Shown here: positions 54,261 to 64,000 of the stretch, one piece after another
How positions within the stretch are numbered: the first letter of the stretch is position 1
How the letters are laid out: each line of letters begins with the position of its first letter
NCBI RefSeq assembly: GCF_003574675.1
Contig: NZ_QOAZ01000012.1
Span: 1-64,000, forward strand
Length of the DNA: 64,000 bases
Direction: 5' to 3'
Source of the DNA: Azohydromonas sediminis
Lineage (GTDB): Bacteria; Pseudomonadota; Gammaproteobacteria; Burkholderiales; Burkholderiaceae_C
The notes under the pieces: generated by a model
What the model was told of the DNA's origin: nothing
Databases searched by the model: none
What the model saw: only the letters and a program-made list of their open reading frames with translations
Position numbers and translations under genes: made by a program

Positions 54261-54883
54261 GCGACGCACTGAACTATCTCGTCAAGGCCCGCCCCGACGC
54301 GGTCGGCCACTACTTCGCGTTCCTGAAGGCGTGCGGCAAGCACCTCGACCCGAAGACGCGCGACCTGATCTCGATCATCACCAAGGTGCACGCGCAGACC
54401 GAGCGCGGCTTCAAGCAGTACCTCGGACGTGCGCTGCGCGACGGCGTCACGCCGATGGAGGTGCTCGACGCGCTGCTGATGGCGTTCCCGGCGCTCGGGC
54501 TGGCGAAGATCGTGTGGGCGGTCGACATCATCCTCGCGATGGACCTGCCCGAGTTCCAGCCCGCCGCGCTCGGCGCCGAGGGCACCTGGCACGACGTGAT
54601 GCCGACCAAGGGCGTCAAGGCCGGCAGCGTGCAGCGCGTCGACTGCGACGGCCGCGGGCTGTTCGTCTACAAGGACGCCAAGGGCTGGCGCGTCTACGAC
54701 AGCCGCTGCCCGCACCAGACGACCAACATCCCGCACCTGGCGCTGCAGGGCACGACGCTGACCTGCCCGAAGCACCAGTGGCAGTTCGACATCCGCAGCG
54801 GCGAGTGCATCGCCAAGGGCACGAGCCCGCTGCGCCAGTGGCCGACCAAGGTCGAGAAGGGCCGGCTCTATGCCCGCTGGTGA
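54257..54883 (+). CDS. AhpD-like domain fused to a Rieske domain
   Basis: A 208-residue fusion. Residues about 1-100 resemble the carboxymuconolactone-decarboxylase/AhpD fold (HLDPKTRDLISIITKV), but the usual CxxC catalytic pair is absent. Residues about 110-208 form a Rieske 2Fe-2S domain with SRCPHQTTN and LTCPKHQWQFD supplying the two Cys/His pairs. No signal peptide, so a soluble cytoplasmic electron-transfer protein is likely. I do not recognise a named family with this pairing. Confidence 0.75.
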   Translation: MSDALNYLVKARPDAVGHYFAFLKACGKHLDPKTRDLISIITKVHAQTERGFKQYLGRALRDGVTPMEVLDALLMAFPALGLAKIVWAVDIILAMDLPEFQPAALGAEGTWHDVMPTKGVKAGSVQRVDCDGRGLFVYKDAKGWRVYDSRCPHQTTNIPHLALQGTTLTCPKHQWQFDIRSGECIAKGTSPLRQWPTKVEKGRLYARW

Positions 54884-54940
54884 GCCCGCCGGCCCATTCA
54901 TTCGCTTCCCCCCACCCCCCGGAGACGAGGAGACACGACG

Positions 54941-56269
54941 ATGAGAACGACGAGGCATTCGATCGGGACCCCGCTGCGCGCGGCCGCGTTCGCGGCGGCG
55001 CTCGCGTGCGCGCTGCCGGCGCTGGCGACGAACGGCATGAACATGGAAGGCTACGGCCCGATCTCGACCGCGATGGGGGGTGCCTCGCAGGCGATCGACC
55101 ACGGCACGGCGGCGCTCGCGCAGAACCCGGCGACACTCGCGCTGATGGGTCAGGGCGCACGCCTGGACGTCGCCCTCGGCGTGCTCGGACCTCACATCGA
55201 AAGCAGTGTCGGGCCGTTCTCGGCCAAGTCCGGCGGCACCTCGTATGTGATGCCCGCCCTCGGCTACGTGCGGCGCAACGGCGACATGGTCTACGGCCTG
55301 GGCGTGTTCGCCCAGGGCGGCATGGGCACCGAGTACAAGGCCGATTCGTTCCTCGCTGCCAGATCGGGCGAGCCGGTGCGCTCCGAACTCGGCGTCGGCC
55401 GCGTGCTGCTGCCGCTCGCCTACCAGGTGACGCCCGAGCTGGCGCTCGGCGGCACGCTCGACCTGATGTGGGCCGGGCTCGACATGCGGTTCGCGGCACG
55501 CGGCAGCGACCTCGTGCCGCTGGTGACCGGCGGTGACGGTTCGCTCTATGCGGGCCTGGCCAGCCTGGCCGACGCGTCGTGGGCGCGCATCGACTTCTCC
55601 GACTCGAGCGACTTCACCGGCAAGGCCAAGGCCATGGGCTGGGCCGCGAAGCTCGGCCTCGTCTACAAGGCGCGGCCCGACCTGACGCTGGGTGCCTCGT
55701 ACCAGATCCAGTCGCGGCTCAACGACATGAAGACCTCGTCGTCCGGCGCGACCCTGAGCGCCGACGGCGGCATCGTGATCCCTGGGCGTATCACGGTGGT
55801 GGACTTCCAGTGGCCGTCGATGCTGGCGGCCGGCTTCGGCTGGCAGGCCACGCCGTCGCTGCTGATCGCCGCCGATGTCAAGCGGGTCAACTGGTCCGAC
55901 GTGATGAAGGACTTCAAGTTCAAGTTCGACAACGCGAGCGGTTCGGTCAGCTTCGCGATTCCGCAGAACTGGAAGGACCAGACGATCTTCAGCGTGGGCA
56001 TCGCCTATGCCGTCAACGGTCAGCTGACGCTGCGCGGGGGCGTCAACCTGGCCGACAACCCGGTCCCCGACGCGACGGTGAACCCGCTGTTCCCGGCCAC
56101 CGTCGACAAGCACTACACCGTCGGCCTCGGCTACAAGTTCTCGCCGGCCAGCGAGTTCAACGGCTCGTTGACCGTCGCGCCGACCAATACCGTGACCAAC
56201 ACGAACACCGGCATCGAGATCTCGCACCGACAGCTGAACGTCCAGCTGATGTACACGCACCGCTTCTGA
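54941..56269 (+). CDS. OmpP1/FadL-family outer-membrane transport protein
   Basis: A 442-residue beta-barrel protein with a signal peptide (LRAAAFAAALACALPALA) and the mature N-terminus TNGMNMEGYGPISTAMGGAS that is characteristic of FadL-type channels. It ends in an aromatic-tipped strand (QLNVQLMYTHRF), as expected for outer-membrane insertion. GGAGAC and GAGGAG precede the ATG. The family moves hydrophobic compounds; the substrate is unknown. Adjacent genes give no direct clue. Confidence 0.88.
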   Translation: MRTTRHSIGTPLRAAAFAAALACALPALATNGMNMEGYGPISTAMGGASQAIDHGTAALAQNPATLALMGQGARLDVALGVLGPHIESSVGPFSAKSGGTSYVMPALGYVRRNGDMVYGLGVFAQGGMGTEYKADSFLAARSGEPVRSELGVGRVLLPLAYQVTPELALGGTLDLMWAGLDMRFAARGSDLVPLVTGGDGSLYAGLASLADASWARIDFSDSSDFTGKAKAMGWAAKLGLVYKARPDLTLGASYQIQSRLNDMKTSSSGATLSADGGIVIPGRITVVDFQWPSMLAAGFGWQATPSLLIAADVKRVNWSDVMKDFKFKFDNASGSVSFAIPQNWKDQTIFSVGIAYAVNGQLTLRGGVNLADNPVPDATVNPLFPATVDKHYTVGLGYKFSPASEFNGSLTVAPTNTVTNTNTGIEISHRQLNVQLMYTHRF

Positions 56270-56317
56270 CGCGATCCCGCCGGCGGGCCCGCCGCCGGCA
56301 GGGTAAAAAGCGGGCCT

Positions 56318-56339
56318 CACATACCCTAATGGGTATGTG
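56318..56339. promoter_or_regulatory. Perfect CsoR-type palindrome upstream of the RND/csoR operon
   Basis: CACATACCC-TAAT-GGGTATGTG: a perfect 9-bp inverted repeat with a four-base centre, 32 bases before the membrane-fusion-protein start. The form ATACCC-N4-GGGTAT matches known CsoR/CstR-family operators, and a member of that family is encoded in the operon at 61021. A -10-like TACAGT follows directly at 56341. The core also fits the motif found upstream of dsrA, tusA and soeA. Confidence 0.8.
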
Positions 56340-56371
56340 GTACAGTCCGGTCCAGATCGACACTCCGGACC

Positions 56372-57433
56372 ATGAACGTGTACCGCCCGCCCCTGATCGC
56401 CCTCGCCGCGGCCGCCGTCGTGGCGGCCGCCCCGTGGATCGCCGTCGCCGCCGGCCCGGTGCCCACCGTCGCCGTCGCGACGGGCACCGCCGCCGCCGGC
56501 TTCGAGCTCGACGGCGCGCTCGAGCCGCTGCGCCAGAGCACGGTGGCCGCCCAGGTCGCCGGCAACGTCACGCAGCTACTCGTCAAGGCCGGCGACCGCG
56601 TCACGGCCGGCCAGGTGCTCGCTCGCATCGACGACCGCGACACCGCCGCCGGCGTCGCGCAGGCCGACGCCGGCGTCGCCCAGGCCGAGGCCGCGTTCCG
56701 CAACGCGAAGGTCCACGCCGAGCGCACGCGCGAGCTGCGCGCGCAGCAGTTCGTCAGCCAGGCCGCGCTCGACGTCGCCGAGACGCAGTTCAAGGCCGCC
56801 GAAGCCTCGCTGCGCCAGGCGCAGGCGGCGCGCTCGCAGGCGGCGCTGGCGCGCGGCTTCACCGCGGTGACGGCGCCGTTCGCCGGCGTCGTGCTCGCGA
56901 CGCACCTCGAAGCCGGCGACCTCGCCGCGCCCGGGCGCCCGGTGGCCACCGTCTACGTGCCCGGCGCGCTGCGCGCCGTCGTGCAGGTGCCCGGCTCGCG
57001 GCTGCCGCTGGCGCGCGCGGCGCAGCGCGTCGAGGTGCTGCTGCCCGGCGCGACGCAGTGGATCGCGCCGGCCAAGGTCACGCCGCTGCCGTCGGCCGAC
57101 GCGGTGTCGCAGACCGTCGAGTGGCGGCTCGACCTGCCCGCCGACGCCGCCGCCGGCCAGCTGCCGGGGGCGACGGTGCGCGTGCGCTTCGCGGCGCCGT
57201 CCGCACCCGCCGCCGCCGATGCGGTGCCCACCGTGCCGGCCACGGCGCTGCTCAAGCGCGGCGAGCTGACCGCCGTCTACGTCGTGCAGGGCGATCGCTT
57301 CGTGCTGCGCGCGGTGCGCACCGGCGCCCCGGTGGGCGAGCAGGTGCAGGTGCTCGCCGGGCTGAAGGCCGGCGACCGCGTGGCCACCGACCCGGTGCGC
57401 GCCGGCCTGGCCGGCGCGACGCCGGCACCGTGA
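56372..57433 (+). CDS. RND efflux periplasmic adaptor (membrane fusion protein)
   Basis: A 353-residue adaptor with an N-terminal membrane/secretion leader (LIALAAAAVVAAAPWIAVAA), the biotinyl-lipoyl half-motifs (VAGNVTQLLVKAGDRVTAGQVLARID and TAVTAPFAGVVL) flanking an alpha-hairpin, and a beta-barrel. It works with the inner-membrane pump encoded ten bases downstream. No outer-membrane factor gene is in the operon. It is the first gene after the perfect CsoR-type palindrome. Confidence 0.9.
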   Translation: MNVYRPPLIALAAAAVVAAAPWIAVAAGPVPTVAVATGTAAAGFELDGALEPLRQSTVAAQVAGNVTQLLVKAGDRVTAGQVLARIDDRDTAAGVAQADAGVAQAEAAFRNAKVHAERTRELRAQQFVSQAALDVAETQFKAAEASLRQAQAARSQAALARGFTAVTAPFAGVVLATHLEAGDLAAPGRPVATVYVPGALRAVVQVPGSRLPLARAAQRVEVLLPGATQWIAPAKVTPLPSADAVSQTVEWRLDLPADAAAGQLPGATVRVRFAAPSAPAAADAVPTVPATALLKRGELTAVYVVQGDRFVLRAVRTGAPVGEQVQVLAGLKAGDRVATDPVRAGLAGATPAP

Positions 57434-57443
57434 GGGGCGCGCG

Positions 57444-60755
<3,312 letters not shown>

Positions 60756-60773
60756 ACCCCAAGGAGTGAACCC

Positions 60774-61004
60774 ATGACCGTCGAACGCTACATCCGCATC
60801 TTCGCGGGCCTGTTCATCATGCTGTCGCTGGCGATGGGCGTCGAAGGCTCGCCGCTGTTCGTCAGCAAGTGGTGGCTGGCCTTTACCGCCTTCGTCGGCT
60901 TCAACCTGTTCCAGTTCGGCTTCACCAACTTCTGCCCGCTCGGGCTGATCCTGAAGAAGCTCGGCGTGCCGGAATCGAAAGCCGGCGCCGCCTGCGCGAG
61001 CTGA
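60774..61004 (+). CDS. DUF2892 (YgaP-like transmembrane) protein
   Basis: A 76-residue protein with two transmembrane segments and the cysteine motif FTNFCPLGLIL. It resembles the membrane part found in YgaP rhodaneses and in stand-alone DUF2892 proteins of persulfide-responsive operons. AAGGAG precedes the start. It lies between the RND pump and the CsoR-family gene. The function is unknown. Confidence 0.85.
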   Translation: MTVERYIRIFAGLFIMLSLAMGVEGSPLFVSKWWLAFTAFVGFNLFQFGFTNFCPLGLILKKLGVPESKAGAACAS

Positions 61005-61020
61005 GCCAAGGAGCGCGACA

Positions 61021-61347
61021 ATGGCCGCCTCGACCGACTATCCAGACGACCGGGGTTGCGCCATGTCCATGCTGACCGACGAGAAGAGCCGTACCGACCT
61101 GCTCAACCGCCTCAAGCGCGCCGAAGGCCAGCTGCGCGGCATCCAGCGCATGATCGAGGAAGGCCAGGCCTGCCTCGACATCGCGAGCCAGATGGCCGCG
61201 GTGCGCAAGGCGCTCGACGCGACCTACGTGCGCATGACGGTGTGCTTCATGGAGCAGGAGCTCGCCACGCGCGTCGGCGACGGGCGCCGTGGCGAGTTGC
61301 ACGCCGTGCTCGACGACGTGCAGACGCTGCTCGGCAAGGTGCGCTGA
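61021..61347 (+). CDS. CsoR/CstR-family (DUF156) transcriptional repressor with shifted second cysteine
   Basis: A 108-residue all-helical repressor. LLNRLKRAEGQLRGIQRMI is the diagnostic helix. The first sensor cysteine is C51 (GQACLDIASQ). In CsoR and CstR the second cysteine lies 29 residues later, but here that place is E80 and the nearest cysteine is C75 (24 residues on, TVCFMEQE). The N-terminus carries an extra 16 residues with a C13. AAGGAGCG precedes the ATG at 61021. It probably autoregulates the operon through the 56318-56339 palindrome; the inducing ligand (copper, persulfide or other) is not decided by sequence. Confidence 0.85.
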   Translation: MAASTDYPDDRGCAMSMLTDEKSRTDLLNRLKRAEGQLRGIQRMIEEGQACLDIASQMAAVRKALDATYVRMTVCFMEQELATRVGDGRRGELHAVLDDVQTLLGKVR

Positions 61348-61369
61348 CGCCGCGGCCGACGGAGCCGGC

Positions 61370-61816
61370 ATGAGCGACAAGAGCGTCACCGTGCGCCTGA
61401 CGCAGGCGCACGACTACCAGTTCGACGTGCACTTCGGCGACGGCGTGCCGCCGCTGCGCAGCGACGAGCCGCCGCCGCTCGGCCAGGGCGCCGGCCCGTC
61501 GCCGATGCAGCTGCTCGCCGCCGCGGTGGGCAACTGCCTGTCGGACTCGCTGCTGTTCGCGCTGCGCAAGTTCAAGCAGCAGCCCGAGCCGATCACGACC
61601 GAGGTCAGCGCCGAGGTCGGCCGCAACGCCGAAGGACGGCTGCGCGTGCTCGGCATGCGCGCCGTGCTGACGCTGGGCGTGCCGGCCGACGCGCTCGAGC
61701 ACCTCGACCGCGTGCTGGCTCAGTTCGAGGCGTTTTGCACCGTCACGCAGAGCGTCGGCCAGGGCATCCCGATCACGGTGCAGGTCTTCGACGCCCACGG
61801 CGCCCGGCTGAAGTAG
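61370..61816 (+). CDS. OsmC-family protein
   Basis: A 148-residue OsmC/Ohr-fold protein. The two conserved cysteines are in AVGNCLSDSL and FEAFCTVTQ; they form the peroxidatic or thiol-reactive site in the family. Ohr proteins reduce organic hydroperoxides; OsmC-like proteins in persulfide operons have been linked to sulfur stress. GGAGCC precedes the ATG. It is the last gene of the RND/csoR operon. Confidence 0.88.
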   Translation: MSDKSVTVRLTQAHDYQFDVHFGDGVPPLRSDEPPPLGQGAGPSPMQLLAAAVGNCLSDSLLFALRKFKQQPEPITTEVSAEVGRNAEGRLRVLGMRAVLTLGVPADALEHLDRVLAQFEAFCTVTQSVGQGIPITVQVFDAHGARLK

Positions 61817-61820
61817 CCCC

Positions 61821-61910
61821 TGGGCGGCTGATCGCCGCCCCTTCGGCACCCGGGCGGCAGCGCGCCGCCCCTTCGGCACCCCGGCGGCTGCTCGTTGTCC
61901 CTTCGGGTTT
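61821..61910. repeat. Three-copy 30-bp tandem repeat
   Basis: Three successive 30-bp units begin GGGCGGCTGA, GGGCGGCAGC and CGGCGGCTGC and each carries a CC(C)TTCGG core at the same position. Units one and two match almost entirely; the third is degenerate. It lies just after the OsmC stop in non-coding DNA and contains short inverted segments (GGGCGGC / GCCGCCC). Confidence 0.75.
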
Positions 61911-62063
61911 GCCGCGTGAACGCCGCGCTGTTCGACCGATGGCCGTCACACACCGGCGCTATGGTCGGGACACCCCCTGCTCGGGTGGCGCTGACACCGG
62001 CCGTGTCAACCGCTGGCACGCCTCGTGCGTGGTGGGTGTGTGCAGCCACTTTCAGGGGTGTGC

Positions 62064-62546
62064 GTGTCGGCGTTCGAATTCGGCTCCCGGCGTCTGAGTT
62101 GCGGCATCGTGATCGTCAACGAGGCCGCCGAGCTGCTGCTGTGCCACGTCACCGGCCAGGACCACTGGGACCTGCCGAAGGGTGGCGCCCACACCGGCGA
62201 GTCGCCGCGCGAGGCGGCGCTGCGCGAAACGCGCGAGGAGACGGGCCTCGCGCTGGCCGACGCCGCGCTGCTCGACCTCGGCCGCTTCGCTTACACGGCG
62301 CGCACCGACTTGCACCTGTTCGCGACGCTGCAGCCGCGGCTCGACCCGCAGGGCCTGCGCTGCGAGAGCCGCTTCACGTGCCCGACGAGCGGGCGCAAGC
62401 TGCCCGAGATGGACGCCTTCGGCTGGTTCGCGTTCGACGCGGTCGCGGTGCAGTGCCGGCCGAAGCTCGCCTCGGTGCTCGTCAGCCGCGTCGACCTGCC
62501 GCGCGTGCTGCAGCAGTTGCGCCGCCACGCGCCGGTGGCCGCCTGA
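62064..62546 (+). CDS. Nudix hydrolase
   Basis: A 160-residue Nudix protein. The Nudix box is seen as GGAHTGESPREAALRETREE followed by TGL (about residues 39-61), the metal site for hydrolysing nucleoside diphosphate derivatives. Start GTG 62064 was chosen because AGGGG lies six bases upstream; a GTG at 62025 would add 13 residues. The substrate cannot be named. Confidence 0.85.
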   Translation: MSAFEFGSRRLSCGIVIVNEAAELLLCHVTGQDHWDLPKGGAHTGESPREAALRETREETGLALADAALLDLGRFAYTARTDLHLFATLQPRLDPQGLRCESRFTCPTSGRKLPEMDAFGWFAFDAVAVQCRPKLASVLVSRVDLPRVLQQLRRHAPVAA

Positions 62547-62559
62547 GCGCCGCCGCACC

Positions 62560-62579
62560 GGTGCCCCGCACGGGGCGCC
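62560..62579. terminator. Weak hairpin between convergent genes
   Basis: GGTGCCCCG-CA-CGGGGCGCC forms an eight- to nine-base stem with one G-T pair between the Nudix and CBS gene ends. There is no T-tract, so it is only a possible terminator. Confidence 0.3.
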
Positions 62580-62636
62580 TCGTCGGGGCAGGCGTCGCCA
62601 CGGCAGCGCGGCGCCGCCGCCCGCGAGCGCGCGGCG

Positions 62637-63164
62637 TCAGAACCCGCCGGGCGGCTGCCAGCCGGCCGTGCCCATCGCCGGCACGCGTAGCGGCGGCAGA
62701 GGCGGTGCGGCCAGTGCCGCTCGCTCCTGCACCTCGCGCGCGAGCGCGGCCTTGACGACCTGCGCCAGCGCGCCGAGCTGCTCGGCGTAGGCGCCGAGGA
62801 CGTCGTCGAGCGAGACGACGCCCACCAGCTGCCCCTGCGCGCCAGACACCAGCAGCCGGCGCACGCCGTGCTGCTGCATCTGCGCGACGGCGTCGGCCAA
62901 GCTGGCGTCCTCGGGCACCGCGACCAGCGGCCCGCGCACGAGCGCGCCGACGCGCACGGCGCCGGCGTCGAGCCCGCGCGCGAGCGCCTCGACGGCCAGG
63001 TCGCGGTCGGTGACGACACCGGCGACGGCGTCGCCGTCGGGCGTCGCGTGCGTGACGACGAGCGCGCCGACGTGGTGTTCGCGCAGGCGGCGCGCCGCGT
63101 CGGTGAGCGTGGCCCCGGCGTCGACGGTGACGACGGTGCGGGTGCAGATCGAGGCGATCGTCAT
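62637..63164 (-). CDS. CBS-domain pair protein
   Basis: A 175-residue protein built from two CBS motifs (residues about 5-60, AGVVTDRDLAVEAL; and 70-125, LVGVVSLDDVLGAY) with a short Pro-rich tail. CBS pairs bind adenosyl ligands and regulate enzymes or channels. The start has GGAGGAA seven bases upstream. Nothing fused to it reveals a partner. Confidence 0.85.
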   Translation of the reverse strand: MTIASICTRTVVTVDAGATLTDAARRLREHHVGALVVTHATPDGDAVAGVVTDRDLAVEALARGLDAGAVRVGALVRGPLVAVPEDASLADAVAQMQQHGVRRLLVSGAQGQLVGVVSLDDVLGAYAEQLGALAQVVKAALAREVQERAALAAPPLPPLRVPAMGTAGWQPPGGF

Positions 63165-63299
63165 GGCGGGTTCCTCCAGGGCGTGCGGTACGGCAAGTAT
63201 GTGCGCGCCGCGCGGCCCGCCGGCGTGGAGTGGCGTCACTACCGGCGCCGAGAGTGCGGCCCCTAAGATGCCCGCGCATCGCGGCGCGGGAGACACCTC

Positions 63300-64000
63300 G
63301 TGTACGACTACCTCATCGTCGGCGGCGGCTCCGCCGGCTGTGTGCTCGCCGGGCGCCTGAGCGAGGACGCCGATGCGAGCGTGTGCCTGATCGAGGCCGG
63401 CCCGCGCGACGACAGCGTGCTGATCCACTGCCCCGCCGGCCTCGCGGTGCTGGCGCAGACCGGCGGTGCGAACTGGGCCTTCGAGACGGTGCCGCAACCG
63501 GGGCTGGGCGGTCGGCGCGGCTACCAGCCGCGCGGCAAGGTGCTCGGCGGGTCGAGCTCGATCAACGCGATGATCTATCTGCGCGGCCAGCGCGAGGACT
63601 ACGACGCGTGGGCCGCCGCCGGCAACCCCGGCTGGGGCTGGGACGACGTGCTGCCGTACTTCCGCAAGGCAGAACACAACGAGCGCGGTGCCGACGCGTT
63701 CCACGCCACCGGCGGACCGCTGAACGTCGCCGACCTGCGCAGCCCGAACCGCTTCGCGCAACGCTTCGTCGAGGCCGCGCAGCAGGCCGGGTACCCGCTG
63801 AACCCCGATTTCAACGGCGCCGGGCAGGAAGGCTTCGGCCTGTACCAGGTCACGCACCGCGACGGCGAGCGCTGCAGCGCCGCCAAGGCCTACCTGACGC
63901 CGCACCTCGGCCGCACGAACCTGCACGTGCGCACCGGTGTGCAGGCGTTGCGCGTCGTCTTCGAGGGGCGCCGCGCCGTCGGCGTCGAGGTGCGCGAAGG
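63300..64000 (+). CDS. GMC-family FAD oxidoreductase, N-terminal part (runs off the right edge)
   Basis: The first 233 codons of a choline-dehydrogenase-like flavoenzyme. FAD binding is shown by YDYLIVGGGSAGCVLAGRL at the start and GKVLGGSSSINAMIYLRG (about 80-97), with EDYDAWAAAGNPGW following. The start is GTG 63300 with GGGAGA about ten bases upstream. Oxidation of an alcohol is expected; the substrate is unknown. Confidence 0.85.
   Translation, partial: MYDYLIVGGGSAGCVLAGRLSEDADASVCLIEAGPRDDSVLIHCPAGLAVLAQTGGANWAFETVPQPGLGGRRGYQPRGKVLGGSSSINAMIYLRGQREDYDAWAAAGNPGWGWDDVLPYFRKAEHNERGADAFHATGGPLNVADLRSPNRFAQRFVEAAQQAGYPLNPDFNGAGQEGFGLYQVTHRDGERCSAAKAYLTPHLGRTNLHVRTGVQALRVVFEGRRAVGVEVRE

Overview
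The window is very GC-rich (codons almost always end in G or C) and carries a dense, sulfur-centred gene set. Gene content, the histone-H1-like SWIB gene and a C-rich interspersed repeat suggest a betaproteobacterium of the Burkholderiales (Rubrivivax/Leptothrix/Ideonella-like) that oxidises reduced sulfur through the reverse Dsr pathway. The genus is inference. No rRNA, tRNA or CRISPR array was recognised.

Layout. 1-17853: the edge of an IS1380-type transposase, an M14 carboxypeptidase, yejABE peptide importer genes without yejF, an O-antigen-ligase-like protein, moaC, an M48/TPR protease, a holin-like membrane protein, a SWIB protein with a clear terminator, three small hydrolase/isomerase genes, uvrA and a SoxH-like metallohydrolase. 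17937-31337 (minus): a complete dsrABEFHCMKLJOPNR operon in the purple-sulfur-bacterial order, ending in a siroheme-pathway methyltransferase. 31591-38145 (plus, divergent): ten packed, mostly uncharacterised genes, including a Cas6-like RAMP protein, a cysteine-less DsrC homologue, a TauD-type dioxygenase, an HTH-ferredoxin-reductase fusion and an S24-like protein. 38176-41041 (minus): tusA, dsrE2, a secreted protein and a YeeE/YedE transporter. 41247-45122: ssb, a CLC channel and recQ. 45161-47049 (minus): a NarL-type response regulator and a soluble GAF histidine kinase. 47415-53388 (plus): soeABC sulfite dehydrogenase, a TauE-type exporter and a small membrane protein. 53409-56269: a universal stress protein, an AhpD/Rieske fusion and a FadL-type porin. 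56372-61816: an operon with an RND pump, a DUF2892 protein, a CsoR/CstR-family repressor and an OsmC protein, preceded by a perfect CsoR-type palindrome. 61821-64000: a tandem repeat, a Nudix hydrolase, a CBS protein and the start of a GMC oxidoreductase.

How it fits together. DsrE2/TusA and DsrEFH/DsrC would pass sulfane sulfur to DsrAB; DsrL links the reaction to NAD(H) and DsrMKJOP to the quinone/cytochrome pool. The sulfite formed is oxidised in the cytoplasm by SoeABC, and TauE/YeeE-type carriers move sulfur species. The most striking observation is regulatory. Imperfect palindromes of the form YACCC-N4-GGGYWR, repeated at exactly 23-bp spacing, lie about 100-170 nt upstream of dsrA (three copies, shared with the divergent accessory operon), tusA (two) and soeA (two). 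A single perfect version precedes the RND/csoR operon. This predicts one sulfur regulon, run either by the NarL-type two-component system or by the CsoR-family repressor, both encoded here.
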